Source: Pegethrix bostrychoides GSE-TBD4-15B (GTDB taxonomy: Bacteria > Cyanobacteriota > Cyanobacteriia > Elainellales > Elainellaceae). From it: a stretch of 64,000 nt of DNA. The position numbers were made by a program, and so were the translations under genes. Shown here piece after piece: positions 1 to 8,407 of this stretch. Location of the stretch: positions 1 through 64,000 of the forward strand of contig JAHHHV010000001.1 of the NCBI GenBank assembly GCA_019359155.1, in the 5' to 3' direction. Below the pieces are notes generated by a model. That model was not told the DNA's origin. It did no database searches and worked only from the letters and a program-made list of their open reading frames with translations. Every line of letters starts with the position of its first letter. The first letter of the stretch is position 1.

Positions 1-114
1 GATCATCAGCACGCCGAACCAGCCCACGTAGAGGCGGTTGTCGGTGGAGGTGACCCAGTTGCAGAACTGTGACCACAGGTTGGCGCTCTCGCGCCGCTGT
101 AATGTCGTTGTCAT
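1..114 (-). CDS. psbA: Photosystem II D1 protein, N-terminal part (runs off window)
   Basis: The 38 codons in the window translate to the D1 N terminus, beginning [20 protein letters not shown] and continuing through [14 protein letters not shown] at the edge. D1 is the reaction-centre subunit of photosystem II in the thylakoid membrane and binds the Mn cluster, P680 and QB. The visible part covers the stromal N terminus and the start of the first membrane helix. The ATG is at 112-114 on the minus strand. The rest of the gene lies outside the window, so the D1 isoform cannot be judged. It is preceded by its own promoter and shielded from the upstream gene by a strong hairpin. Confidence 0.97.
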   Translation of the reverse strand, partial: MTTTLQRRESANLWSQFCNWVTSTDNRLYVGWFGVLMI

Positions 115-176
115 AGTTTTGATGAGTGCTTGTAAGTTACGAAGTCCGGCGGGTTGATTAACCGACCGTAATTAAT

Positions 177-205
177 ATACTAGTTGCTTCATGGACTTTT
201 GTAAA
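177..205 (-). promoter_or_regulatory. Probable psbA promoter
   Basis: Reading the minus strand, TTTACA (complement of 200-205) is followed after 17 bp by TAGTAT (complement of 177-182). This is a reasonable -35/-10 pair and would give a 5' leader of roughly 55 nt. The -35 box lies in a small inverted repeat, GACTT/AAGTC (194-198 and 206-210), which could be a regulator site. Assignment is by position and box similarity only. Confidence 0.5.
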
Positions 206-286
206 CAAGTCTGAGAGCAAATACTGAAAATAATGTTTCAGATTGTAAATAATTGTTCCTGAGGAGTTTAAATCCTGTCTTGCCAA

Positions 287-320
287 AAAAGGGCAGAGAA
301 CCTTGATCCTCTGCCCTTTT
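287..320 (-). terminator. Strong hairpin terminator (bidirectional type)
   Basis: AAAAGGGCAGAG at 287-298 pairs perfectly over 12 bp with CTCTGCCCTTTT at 309-320, with a 10-nt loop. The A/T runs on both flanks make it a rho-independent terminator in either direction. It lies just downstream of the adenosine deaminase gene and upstream of the psbA promoter, so it should insulate psbA from read-through. Confidence 0.85.
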
Positions 321-379
321 GCGAGTTTCTATCAAATTTGATGAGGCTGCGACCGACCTATAGCCCAGCCGTGACCTAT

Positions 380-1414
380 TTAAGACCTGACCAGATCAAG
401 CTGAGGGTGCAGGATTTTATTGAGAATTGACTCTGGCCGCTGCTGATACTTCCAGGCAAAGGCATGCCGGAACGCCGCCTCTTGACAGGCTTGGAGCTGC
501 TGAAAGCTGATAATGTCCTGGGTGAGCAGGCTCTCATATTCAAACGGTAGCCGCATATTGTGCAACCCAGCGTTGTCGGTACAGATCGCAATATCTACAC
601 CCGCCTCGAAGCAGCGGTCAAACACAATCTTGAGCTGCTGAAGATCCTGGAGCGTCCCGGTTTTGAGATAGGTGGTGGGGCAGACTTCCAGACATTGACC
701 GCGCTGAGCCAGCTCCGGCAGCAGCTCCGGGTGCTGAAGCGGAATCTGGATGCCGTGACCAATTCGCATCAGGTAGGGCAACAGCTCCGGGTGACAGCCA
801 TCGGGGGTTTCGTAGAGATGCCCGGTGGTGTTAATCCCTAGCGAACGCGCGTAGTCGTATAGCTCAATATATTCTGACATCCGCTCGCCGTAGTGATTGT
901 CGCCACCTGCGAGATCGATACCGCAGACATATTGAGGCATTTGAGCCGCCAGCTCCACAATTGCCCGATTCACTGCGTAGGGTAGGCGCGAATGCATACA
1001 GAGAATCTGGCTGTTGACAATTGGATATTCATCCAGCTGACTGGCTTGGCCAACGACCTGAACAATGCTGGCCATCAGCTCAATCCGCTCGGTCTGGCTC
1101 AGATGTTCGGGTGTCCGCAGATAGGGCGTGTAGCGCAGCTCTAGATAGGCCAGGTTCTCGAAGACATAGGCTCCGCGCATCAGGCGGAAAATGAAGTAGG
1201 GCAGCGTTTCGGCAGTCTGGACTTTCTCAACCAGCGTATGCAGCTCTAGATATTCATCCAGCGTGTTGCGCGGGCGGGTGTAAAACTCCTCAAATGCTTC
1301 ATAGTCTGCAAAGGGACTGGCCGAATCCGGCTGACTTCTCTGAAAATAGCGCCACAGAACTCTCGGAACAACAGAACCCCCTAGATGGCGGTGTAACTCT
1401 GCATATAGTGCCAC
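380..1414 (-). CDS. Adenosine deaminase family protein
   Basis: This is a metal-dependent amidohydrolase of the adenosine/AMP deaminase family (purine salvage, cytoplasm). The N terminus carries the metal-binding HxH motif within AELHRHLGGSV, and CGIDLAGGD, HLYETP and ICTDNAG correspond to later active-site blocks of the family. The chosen start is a GTG at 1412-1414 preceded by AGAGG (complement of 1420-1424), 5 nt away, giving 344 aa. The frame stays open to an ATG at 1498, but that extension adds 28 residues unlike the family. Substrate (adenosine or another purine-like amine) cannot be fixed from sequence. It is followed by the hairpin at 287-320. Confidence 0.85.
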   Translation of the reverse strand: MALYAELHRHLGGSVVPRVLWRYFQRSQPDSASPFADYEAFEEFYTRPRNTLDEYLELHTLVEKVQTAETLPYFIFRLMRGAYVFENLAYLELRYTPYLRTPEHLSQTERIELMASIVQVVGQASQLDEYPIVNSQILCMHSRLPYAVNRAIVELAAQMPQYVCGIDLAGGDNHYGERMSEYIELYDYARSLGINTTGHLYETPDGCHPELLPYLMRIGHGIQIPLQHPELLPELAQRGQCLEVCPTTYLKTGTLQDLQQLKIVFDRCFEAGVDIAICTDNAGLHNMRLPFEYESLLTQDIISFQQLQACQEAAFRHAFAWKYQQRPESILNKILHPQLDLVRS

Positions 1415-1526
1415 TGAAACCTCTTTATGGATGGATATATGGATATGTGGAGTAAACGATGAAAGAACTAGTACGGAGTGAGGAACGGTATGGGGCAAGA
1501 TGAGTCAGTAGAGAAGAGAAGAAAAG

Positions 1527-1560
1527 AGAAGAGCGCAAAGCCAAAAGGCTCGACTCTTCT
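1527..1560 (-). terminator. Hairpin, possible terminator of the caspase-like gene
   Basis: AGAAGAG (1527-1533) pairs with CTCTTCT (1554-1560), enclosing a smaller AGCC/GGCT stem. It lies in the 278-bp gap between the caspase-like gene and the adenosine deaminase gene, both on the minus strand. The surrounding purine-rich repeats (gagaagagaagaaaagag) make accidental pairing possible. Confidence 0.35.
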
Positions 1561-1692
1561 GGGGTGGGGCATTTCAAAGGTTGCAAACTTCAACTACAGA
1601 TTCAGACTTATGTGACTTATGTTCAGACTCATTTCAGGCTAATTCAGGCCAATTATCGTCCAAGATAACAAATGCTCAGCGCAACTAGCGGC

Positions 1693-3552
1693 TTAGTTCA
1701 CAGGGGAAGGCTGGTTCCGCCAGTTGGCAATTGCTTCTTGGGCAGCGGCATGGGCTGGTGTTTTGGACGGCACCAACTCGCCAATTTGGATGGCTAAGTC
1801 GAGTTCGCCATTGCTGGCTCTTGTTGTGGCTAGGTCAAAGATTTTTTGGCTCCAAAGGCTGACCGCCTGCTGTGCCTGGTCATGTACCGCCTGGTCGTCA
1901 GGCACTAGCCGCGCCGCCGCAACTGCCTTTGTATAGTTGTCAGCCGCATCCATGACCGAAGACTCGTTAGCGCGGGCGGCGCGACCCTGCGCCATATCTA
2001 AAATCAGCCGACTCCAGCGGTCGATATTTTGCTGAGCTTCTGCAGAGAGCGGCTGGTCTGGCTTGATCAATCGCGCTACCTTAATGGCCTCCACCAAATC
2101 TGACACCTGGTTCTCGGTCATCGGGCTGCGGGTACGAATCAACAGCGTCTTAGCCTGATTTAACAGCTCACGGTTGACCTGCTCTAGCAGCTGCTGTTGC
2201 TCAACGCTGCGCTGCGCTGCTGGAATCTGCACAAGCTGCCGATTGGCCTCGTCATACTGCTGTGCCGCGACCGCCGACTGAGCCGACTGCATCAGCAGCG
2301 CCGGGTCAATGGCCGCAACAGGTGCGAGAGCAGGTTGGTCAGCAGGTTGGCCAGTCTGGATCGGGTTCGCTGTAGGCTGCAACGCTGCAGGTGCGCTGGA
2401 CTGACCTGCATCAGGCTGAGCGCTGAGCGCATCGGTTGAGTTGATCAGGCTGCCGCTGTTTCTCAAAATTACGCCAAACAGCAAAATGCCTGCGATCAAG
2501 CCGCCCTGCGCCAACAGCCGCCGCCAGAAGAACTGATCGCTGAGGCCAACCGCTTCTAGGCCATCCGGAAAGGCGAGAGCTGTCGCATCGCCTGTGGAAC
2601 CGCTGATTGAAAAATTAGAGGAGCCATCTGCACCGCCAGGAAATGCCTGAGCCATCAGGGCGGAGAGCCGTTGCCCTAGCCCAAAGCCCTGCGGCTCTGA
2701 CGGGCGATCTGGAGCAGATTGGCCGCCCGCCAATAGTCTCAGCGAACTGCCCAATGATCTGCCAGATTCTCGACTAGATTCTCGGCTAGACGGGCGAATT
2801 GCTCTAGCCTCTGGCAGTAGCATCTGATAGCGCAGAGAGGCTGGAACCACGGCCTGCAAATCCTGTCGCGGTCGCCAAAACTCTTCGCTGAGCTGCGGCA
2901 GTTGGAGGCTCAAACGACTCACCAGTTGCTCTAGCGTCATGCAGTCACTCAGGGCATTGGCCAACGCGGCAGTGAAGATGCCTTGGCGCAGCGCTAGCGG
3001 CTGATGCGAAAACTGATCTGGCTGACAGGAGAGCAAAACAGCAATCTCAAGCGCTTGGGCGAGCTGCATCGTCTGGGAGCCAAAGCCGTAATTAGCTGAG
3101 GTCAATCCTGCCGGATTTAGCCCTAGCTGATTTCGGTTTGCGTCCAGCAGCAGCAGAATATTGCGGCTAGGAAATGCTTTGAGCTGCTGGAGCAAATCGG
3201 CCACAGCTAGCCCGGTTTCAGCAATGTGAGCGGGGTCAGCTTCAATGGGCAGCAGGTAGTCTTGATCCTGATGCTGGACTCCGTAGCCACTAAAGAAGCA
3301 AATCAGCAGATCTTCCGACTGAACTGCCGACTGAAATCGGGCAATTGCTGAGCAAATATTGGCTTTAGACGGAAAGCCTGAATCGGTTTCAGACTGAGTG
3401 ATTTGGTCAGCCATCAGGCTACAGCACCCAGGTGAAAACCCAGATTGCAAGAGTGTCTGATGCAGCAGCTCTGCGTCTCGCTGAGCATAGCTCAACGGCG
3501 GCAGAAATCGATACTGAGTAATGCCGATTTCAATTGCCCAATAGTTTGCCAT
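1693..3552 (-). CDS. Caspase-fold (orthocaspase-like) membrane protein, catalytic residues substituted
   Basis: The 619-aa protein has an N-terminal p20-like caspase domain (about residues 1-250), a Ser/Arg-rich and variable linker, one transmembrane helix at about 346-364 (LLAQGGLIAGILLFGVIL), and a C-terminal region of about 200 residues that is helical and TPR-like (repeated ALNxA/LIxxARLI-type segments). In active family members the dyad His lies in SGHG and Cys in LDACRN. Here the same places read FFSGYGVQ (Tyr90) and LLLLDANRNQ (Asn139), so the peptidase is predicted to be inactive. Such YN-type orthocaspases are known in cyanobacteria. A signalling or scaffold role at the membrane is an inference. 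The domain boundaries are estimates. Confidence 0.85.
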   Translation of the reverse strand: MANYWAIEIGITQYRFLPPLSYAQRDAELLHQTLLQSGFSPGCCSLMADQITQSETDSGFPSKANICSAIARFQSAVQSEDLLICFFSGYGVQHQDQDYLLPIEADPAHIAETGLAVADLLQQLKAFPSRNILLLLDANRNQLGLNPAGLTSANYGFGSQTMQLAQALEIAVLLSCQPDQFSHQPLALRQGIFTAALANALSDCMTLEQLVSRLSLQLPQLSEEFWRPRQDLQAVVPASLRYQMLLPEARAIRPSSRESSRESGRSLGSSLRLLAGGQSAPDRPSEPQGFGLGQRLSALMAQAFPGGADGSSNFSISGSTGDATALAFPDGLEAVGLSDQFFWRRLLAQGGLIAGILLFGVILRNSGSLINSTDALSAQPDAGQSSAPAALQPTANPIQTGQPADQPALAPVAAIDPALLMQSAQSAVAAQQYDEANRQLVQIPAAQRSVEQQQLLEQVNRELLNQAKTLLIRTRSPMTENQVSDLVEAIKVARLIKPDQPLSAEAQQNIDRWSRLILDMAQGRAARANESSVMDAADNYTKAVAAARLVPDDQAVHDQAQQAVSLWSQKIFDLATTRASNGELDLAIQIGELVPSKTPAHAAAQEAIANWRNQPSPVN

Positions 3553-3987
3553 CTGAGTTCTCTGGGGGTTGCCAAAATGTTGTCAAGGAATTACCAAGCT
3601 GTGGCCAAAGGTGGCTAAAGCAGAGCTGCTGAGCAGATTGCCTGCTGCAAACCCAGCCTGAAATTGCCATTCACGATAACACAGCCCTTTGGCAATGACG
3701 AAAAAACTTTTTACAGAGAAATTTCTTTACGAGCCACAAGCTTCTAGGGATTTCATGTTATTTTTCATCCTTAAAGATCTGACTCCTAGAGCGCTGAATA
3801 TACGGAGCTAAATTATCATTCAATTTATGCAGTTATTTATGCAGTTATGCATCGGCTCAGTCAGGATGGATCAGGGTAGATTGACTGAAGATTGACGTGG
3901 ATTAAGTCAATTGGGTCAGCTGTTTCAACTCACTGGGTCTGTAAGAGACAAGATCTGTTTACTTGTGTTTATTTATGTGGAGAGGCT
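3553..3987. other. Divergent intergenic region
   Basis: These 435 bp separate the caspase-like gene from the plus-strand secreted protein gene and must hold both promoters. It is AT-richer than its surroundings. A short duplication of tttatgcagtta occurs near 3835-3850. No RNA gene or convincing operator was recognised. Confidence 0.5.
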
Positions 3988-4770
3988 GTGATTAAGAAAC
4001 TTCGTTGGAGCCTGAATTACAACCTGAGTTGGCGTCTGACCCTGGGGCAAGTAACCCTGGGGCCAGCCCTGCTCTGGATGAGTCCGGTGCTTTGGCTCGT
4101 CCCATCGCCTGCTGCCGCCTATACAGCTGCGGATCAGCTGACCGTTTACTGGCTGGCTGGTGAAGACTTTACGGCGCTGGCTCGTCGTGCTGAAGCTACC
4201 GCTCGAACTGCGGCACAGCAAGGCTTTGATGCTGATATTTTGCTGACGAGAGTTGTGATTACGGTGCTGGGTCAAAATGGCGGGCAGACTGCACCTATTC
4301 TAAAGATGGACGTGAGCCGTAACGACTGGCGTAGTCGCCCTGACCCGCGCTACTGGTCAAACTACTACCGCAGCACTCCGGCTTTGCTAGGCTTGGAAGG
4401 GGTTGTGCCCACCGGGACGCTTCAGGCGAACCCGGCTCCAGCTGCGGCTCCTGCGGTTCCAACGCCCAGCCCAGCGCCGACTCAAACGCCGACTCCCGCA
4501 CCGGCTGACGGTCAGCCCACCGACCCCGCCAACATTCCCGGCAATCAGCCTAGCAGCACATCCGGTAGCTCTACCCTCCGCAGTCCGGGGCGTTCGACCA
4601 GTCGGCCAGACGGTTCGCCCAACAGCACCTTTAGCCCTGCACCAGGAGCTGCTCCAGAAACCTCCCCAGGAACTTCTCCAGACGAGCAGCCTGAAACAGT
4701 TAGCCCCCCCGCGATCAACTTGCCTGCGGTTCCAGAAGGTGCAGGGATTCCTCGCTCAATTTTGCGCTAG
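3988..4770 (+). CDS. Hypothetical exported protein with Pro/Thr/Ser-rich tail
   Basis: The product is not recognised. The 260-aa product from the GTG at 3988 has a hydrophobic N-terminal segment (GPALLWMSPVLWLVPSPAAA) that looks like a signal peptide ending near AYTAAD. A small alpha/beta-looking core (LTVYWLAGEDFTALARRAEA to DVSRNDWRSRPDPRYWSNYY) follows, then a low-complexity Pro/Ala/Thr/Ser tail of about 130 residues to the end. The GTG is chosen because GGAG at 3979-3982 precedes it at 5 nt. The frame extends upstream to 3892, but that part has no family character. Envelope or periplasmic location is inferred. Confidence 0.65.
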   Translation: MIKKLRWSLNYNLSWRLTLGQVTLGPALLWMSPVLWLVPSPAAAYTAADQLTVYWLAGEDFTALARRAEATARTAAQQGFDADILLTRVVITVLGQNGGQTAPILKMDVSRNDWRSRPDPRYWSNYYRSTPALLGLEGVVPTGTLQANPAPAAAPAVPTPSPAPTQTPTPAPADGQPTDPANIPGNQPSSTSGSSTLRSPGRSTSRPDGSPNSTFSPAPGAAPETSPGTSPDEQPETVSPPAINLPAVPEGAGIPRSILR

Positions 4771-4878
4771 TTGGGCTGACAAAAGCCTGACTTGGACTCT
4801 CCGCAAGTTTCTCAGCCAAGGCTACCCCAGTTGACTCAACCGCACGTTAATATAGGAAGGTTGTAAAATCCCAAAGCT

Positions 4879-5052
4879 ATGGCAGTTCCTAAGAAGAAAA
4901 CCTCCAACTCTCGCCGCAATAAGCGTAAGGCGACTTGGAAAAATAAGGCAGCTCTTGCGGCTCAGAAGGCGCTCTCGCTCGGTAAGTCCGTGCTGACGGG
5001 ACGCGCTACGGGATTTGTTTATCCGCAGGCTGAAGACGACGAAGACGAGTAA
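4879..5052 (+). CDS. rpmF: 50S ribosomal protein L32
   Basis: The 57-aa product starts [20 protein letters not shown], the signature of bacterial L32, and ends in the acidic tail EDDEDE. It is a small basic protein of the large ribosomal subunit. Length matches cyanobacterial L32. The zinc-ribbon cysteines found in some L32 versions are absent, as in other cyanobacteria. The next gene starts 19 bp downstream on the same strand, so co-transcription is likely. Confidence 0.97.
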   Translation: MAVPKKKTSNSRRNKRKATWKNKAALAAQKALSLGKSVLTGRATGFVYPQAEDDEDE

Positions 5053-5071
5053 CCTGATTTGGGTTTCCCCG

Positions 5072-5665
5072 ATGCTAGGCAAATTTTTCCAAAAGCCAGA
5101 CCCAGAGTTGCAGGAGCGCGTCCCGCCGGGACAGCATTTGGCGAAGGGGTTTCCAGTCCTGACCTACGGGTCAACCCCTCAGGTTGATCCAGCCAGCTGG
5201 GAACTGAAAGTTTGGGGACTCGCGGCTGCCAAGACCTTCAGCTGGGACGACCTGATGGCGATGCCGCAGAGTCACTTTACCGCTGACTTTCACTGCGTTA
5301 CTACCTGGTCAAAGCTGGACGTGGAGTGGATAGGCGTGAAGGTCACCGATTTTATGCAGCAGGTCGAGCTTGACCCGAAAGCAACGCATGTGATGCAGCA
5401 CTGCTACGGTGACTACACCACCAACATTGCCCTCGAAGACCTGCTGCGCGAAGAGAATTTTTTAGCCCACAGCCTGTTTGGCGAACCGCTGCCTGCTGAA
5501 CATGGTGGTCCGCTGCGTCTGGTTGTTCCCCATCTCTACGCCTGGAAGAGCGCCAAATGGCTGAACGGCCTGGAGTTTTTACCGCAGATGCAGCTCGGCT
5601 TTTGGGAGCGTAATGGCTACCATCATCGCGGTGAGCCATTCGCTGAAGAGCGCTACAGCAGCTAG
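5072..5665 (+). CDS. Molybdopterin-dependent oxidoreductase (sulfite oxidase-fold, YuiH-like)
   Basis: The 197-aa protein is almost entirely one oxidoreductase molybdopterin-binding domain. The expected Mo-ligand cysteine lies in DFHCVTTWSKLDVEW, and HGGPLRLVVPHLYAWKSAKW is the conserved C-terminal block of the family. It has no signal peptide and lacks the cytochrome and dimerisation domains of true sulfite oxidases, so it resembles the compact YuiH type whose substrate is unknown. The start at 5072 (MLGKFFQKPDPE) is chosen over the longer frame from 5015, which overlaps rpmF. murQ follows after 16 bp. Confidence 0.85.
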   Translation: MLGKFFQKPDPELQERVPPGQHLAKGFPVLTYGSTPQVDPASWELKVWGLAAAKTFSWDDLMAMPQSHFTADFHCVTTWSKLDVEWIGVKVTDFMQQVELDPKATHVMQHCYGDYTTNIALEDLLREENFLAHSLFGEPLPAEHGGPLRLVVPHLYAWKSAKWLNGLEFLPQMQLGFWERNGYHHRGEPFAEERYSS

Positions 5666-5681
5666 TTTTAAGCTTTTTTGC

Positions 5682-6644
5682 ATGAGCCAGTCTGCCGCCG
5701 AATCCCAGCCCACGCTGCCCACCCCGCATCCCGCAGCTGATCTGACGATTGATTTCAGGCAGCTTGCTACCGAACGCCGTAATTCCAATACGGCACAGAT
5801 TGACCGCGTTTCGACGCTGGAAATGCTGAAGCTGATCAATCAGGAAGATCAGCAGGTGGCGCTGGCCGTCGCTCAGGTTTTGCCTCAGATAGCAGCGGCG
5901 GTTGACCTAATTGCGGCTCAGCTCAAGCTGGGTGGGCGGCTATTCTACGTGGGAGCAGGCACTAGCGGCAGGCTGGGAGTTTTAGATGCCTCAGAATGCC
6001 CGCCGACCTTTGGAGTTGAAGCAGGTCTGGTTGTAGGGCTGATTGCGGGCGGCGATATTGCCCTGCGTCATCCTGTAGAAGGCGCAGAAGACAGCCTAGA
6101 AGCCTGCGTCCAAGACTTGCAAGCTTATGAGTTTTGTAGCCAAGACGTATTGGTAGGGATAGCGGCCAGCGGACGCACGCCCTATGTGCTGGGCGGTTTG
6201 AGCTATGCCAGCAGCCTCGGTGCTCACCGGATTGCGATTGCTTGCAGCCCAGCCTCGCCGATTGGGGCACTAGCCGAGATTGCGATTGAGCCACTGCCCG
6301 GAGCTGAGGTGATTACTGGCTCAACCCGCCTGAAGGCTGGCACTGCTCAAAAGCTGGTGCTCAACATGCTCTCGACTGGAGCCATGATTAAGCTGGGCAA
6401 GGTTTACGGCAATTTGATGGTGGATGTCCGAGCCTCTAACCAAAAGCTGATCGAGCGCTGCAAGCAAATTCTCTGCGAGGTCACTGATCTGCCCCGTCCT
6501 GAAGCCGAAGCGCTGCTGGAAGCCACAGGTTACGATGTGAAGCTGGCGATTTTGCTGCAAAAGACGGGGCTACCTCTAGAAGAAGCGACTCAGCTCTTGC
6601 AGCAGGCTGAGGGCTATTTGCAGCGGGCGATTGAGCAGTCCTGA
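5682..6644 (+). CDS. murQ: N-acetylmuramic acid 6-phosphate etherase
   Basis: MurQ cleaves the lactyl ether of MurNAc-6-phosphate to GlcNAc-6-phosphate and D-lactate in cytoplasmic murein recycling. The SIS-fold signature is clear: RLFYVGAGTSGRLGVLDAS followed by ECPPTFG, then GIAASGRTPYVLGGL, TGSTRLKAGTAQKLVLNM and LMVDVRASNQKLIERC. From the ATG at 5682 the protein is 320 aa, slightly above the usual 300 because of an N-terminal extension before LATERRN. A start at 5613 inside the previous gene is possible but unnecessary. No MurNAc kinase or AnmK gene is next to it. Confidence 0.95.
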   Translation: MSQSAAESQPTLPTPHPAADLTIDFRQLATERRNSNTAQIDRVSTLEMLKLINQEDQQVALAVAQVLPQIAAAVDLIAAQLKLGGRLFYVGAGTSGRLGVLDASECPPTFGVEAGLVVGLIAGGDIALRHPVEGAEDSLEACVQDLQAYEFCSQDVLVGIAASGRTPYVLGGLSYASSLGAHRIAIACSPASPIGALAEIAIEPLPGAEVITGSTRLKAGTAQKLVLNMLSTGAMIKLGKVYGNLMVDVRASNQKLIERCKQILCEVTDLPRPEAEALLEATGYDVKLAILLQKTGLPLEEATQLLQQAEGYLQRAIEQS

Positions 6645-6994
6645 GCTGTTTTTATTTGCTTCTTGCAAGTTATTTGCAAAATGGATAGGTTTGGGCTTAT
6701 GGTAGGAATAACCGTAAAGGTCAAGCTGCTTGATTGAGTCACTGCACAAAATATCGGGCACCGATCGCGCAACAGATCGGGCAAGGCTGTTCCAGTCGCC
6801 AAACCCCGATAGCAAAGAGCTGAAGGACGGCAGGGTGCATCTAGCAGCAGAGTCAGACTAGGGTTTGAGTCGATGTTTCTGCTGGAGCGGGTTAGCTCGC
6901 ACCAAAATTATTAAGAATTTATATCGTTTGCTTGTCCAATGTTCGTCAGCTATTATCCAGTCCTATTATTCAGTCCATGTCGAGCCATTCAACC
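6645..6994. other. Intergenic region, nothing recognised
   Basis: These 350 bp lie between murQ and the [2Fe-2S] protein gene. There is a near-duplicate atcgggca at about 6753 and 6776 and an AT-rich stretch before the next gene that could hold its promoter. No coding potential with a known family, no RNA gene and no terminator with a T-run was found. Confidence 0.4.
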
Positions 6995-7588
6995 ATGAGT
7001 AAAACCAGCCAGCTATCAGAGTTTCGGCTACAGGGAAAATTTGTAGGCTTTGCAGCTCCCGGCGCAAAGCTAATGCAGGTTGCCACTCCGACTGGTAACT
7101 TCACCGTCAAGCTGGCTAAAGCGCTGCGTCCCTCCCTCAACCGCACGCTTGCTCAAGGCACTTGGGTTGAGGTCAGCGGCTACCAAAAGCTCGATGATGG
7201 CAAGCTGAAGCTCAAGGCCGAGCGCGTCTTAACCCTGGCTCCTCAGTCTGCCGAACCCTCCAGTGCTCAGATGGCGCTAGCCACCCCGCCTAGCCCACCT
7301 AGCCCCAGGACGACTCAGCCTGCACCTCGCAAAGCCGAGATTTTGGTTTGCCAGAAGTCAGACTGCTGCAAGCTGGGAGCCAACGCCCTGATGCGCGAGC
7401 TGCAAGCCGAACTAGACGAACGCGGCATCAGGGATGTCAAGATTAGAGGCACAGGCTGCATGAAGCGCTGCAAGGCAGGCCCTAACCTGGTCATGCCCGA
7501 CAAATCCCGCTACAGCCACATCAAAGCCAAGGATGTCGCTGCTCTGCTAGACCAGCAGTTTCCCGCATCGTCTGAAATGGCTAGCTAG
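6995..7588 (+). CDS. Thioredoxin-like [2Fe-2S] ferredoxin domain protein
   Basis: The C-terminal half (from AEILVCQKSDCCKLG to GCMKRCKAGPNLVMPD) is a thioredoxin-like [2Fe-2S] fold, with cysteines in CQKSDCC and GCMKRC as cluster ligands. The N-terminal part (SEFRLQGKFVGFAAPGAKL to LKAERVLTL) is a small OB-like beta domain seen with this fold in cyanobacteria, joined by a Pro/Ser linker. It is probably a soluble electron carrier or cluster protein; the partner is unknown. The ATG at 6995 (MSKTSQLSEF) is chosen. ATG 6977 and TTG 6932 are in frame. No clear Shine-Dalgarno decides between them. Confidence 0.8.
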   Translation: MSKTSQLSEFRLQGKFVGFAAPGAKLMQVATPTGNFTVKLAKALRPSLNRTLAQGTWVEVSGYQKLDDGKLKLKAERVLTLAPQSAEPSSAQMALATPPSPPSPRTTQPAPRKAEILVCQKSDCCKLGANALMRELQAELDERGIRDVKIRGTGCMKRCKAGPNLVMPDKSRYSHIKAKDVAALLDQQFPASSEMAS

Positions 7589-7592
7589 CATC

Positions 7593-7630
7593 TGAGAGTC
7601 ACCAGGGGCATCGCTACGAAGTGACTCTCA
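7593..7630 (+). terminator. Perfect 10-bp hairpin downstream of the [2Fe-2S] gene
   Basis: TGAGAGTCAC (7593-7602) pairs perfectly with GTGACTCTCA (7621-7630), loop 18 nt, starting 4 nt after the stop codon. There is no T-run after it, so it may be an RNA-stabilising or weak terminator structure. Confidence 0.5.
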
Positions 7631-7663
7631 GCTCAAGCTGCAAAGCTCGCTCACTCAAGCTAG

Positions 7664-7689
7664 TCAAACCAATCAAACCAATCAAACCA
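7664..7689. repeat. Tandem repeat, 9-bp unit
   Basis: The unit tcaaaccaa occurs as two perfect copies and a third copy minus its last base between two hairpins in the convergent gap. It is one of many short tandem duplications in this window. Confidence 0.85.
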
Positions 7690-7691
7690 CA

Positions 7692-7722
7692 AAGCGGCGC
7701 AGTTTTAATCACTACGCCGCTT
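7692..7722 (-). terminator. Hairpin terminator between convergent genes
   Basis: AAGCGGCG (7692-7699) pairs with CGCCGCTT (7715-7722). On the minus strand the stem is followed by TTTGTGGTTTG, a moderate T-rich tail, so it most likely ends transcription of the CAAD gene that stops at 7758. Confidence 0.6.
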
Positions 7723-7757
7723 CGCTGTAAGTGTGAATTTGCTGAGTCAAGCTGAGG

Positions 7758-8177
7758 CTACTTGCCTAGCACCTGCTCTTTGAGCGAGCCGAACTCGTTG
7801 GCCAACTGCTCGCGGGTTGATGCCTTGAGCAGATAGCGCCAGACAAACCAGGCTGAATAGCCCATGCCCACTAGCTCAAATACCGAAGAGAACAGCGGCA
7901 AGTCGTTGATTGCGCCCAGCACTGCCAGCAGCAGCTTGACTGCAATCAGTGAGGCAATAATTAAGCTGATCGTAATAATTGGCCGCTTGTATTCGCCAAA
8001 GAAATCGGACAGGTAAGCAGGCAGGTCGGCAATAAAGTCAGAGACCTTTGCCCCGATCTCCTGCCATTGCTCATCGGTTGAATTGGTAGAAATTGTGGTT
8101 AAACTCCCGGACGCATCAGGGTCAATTTTGACGGTGACACTATCTGTCTGATCTTGCTGCACTTCAGGCTCCATCAT
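7758..8177 (-). CDS. CAAD domain (CURT1-like) thylakoid membrane protein
   Basis: The 139-aa protein has an acidic N terminus, an amphipathic region (WQEIGAKVSDFIADLPAYLSDFFGEYKRP), two close transmembrane helices (IITISLIIASLIAVKLLLAV and LVGMGYSAWFVWRYLL) and a charged C-terminal helix (EQLANEFGSLKEQVLGK). This is the CAAD/CURT1 architecture: small tetraspan-like proteins that shape thylakoid membrane curvature, also found appended to cyanobacterial aminoacyl-tRNA synthetases. Here it stands alone, so a membrane-shaping role is the best reading. The start may be either of two consecutive ATGs. Confidence 0.85.
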   Translation of the reverse strand: MMEPEVQQDQTDSVTVKIDPDASGSLTTISTNSTDEQWQEIGAKVSDFIADLPAYLSDFFGEYKRPIITISLIIASLIAVKLLLAVLGAINDLPLFSSVFELVGMGYSAWFVWRYLLKASTREQLANEFGSLKEQVLGK

Positions 8178-8407
8178 GACACCTTAAAATACTCTAAACA
8201 ACAGTTGTTGGCGCTAAAAATATACCCCATCGGCGGGGCAAAATTTGCCGAAAAGATATTCCCAAGTTTTAACACCATCTGCAAAGAATGGCGGTGGGCT
8301 AAAGAACATATAGACACTAAAGCAGTCTGCGGAGAATTGCAAGGGATCTTTGTAGATTTCAGTCTGGGGTTAGAGTCAGAATGGGGGCAAGACTCAACGG
8401 CTCAGGC

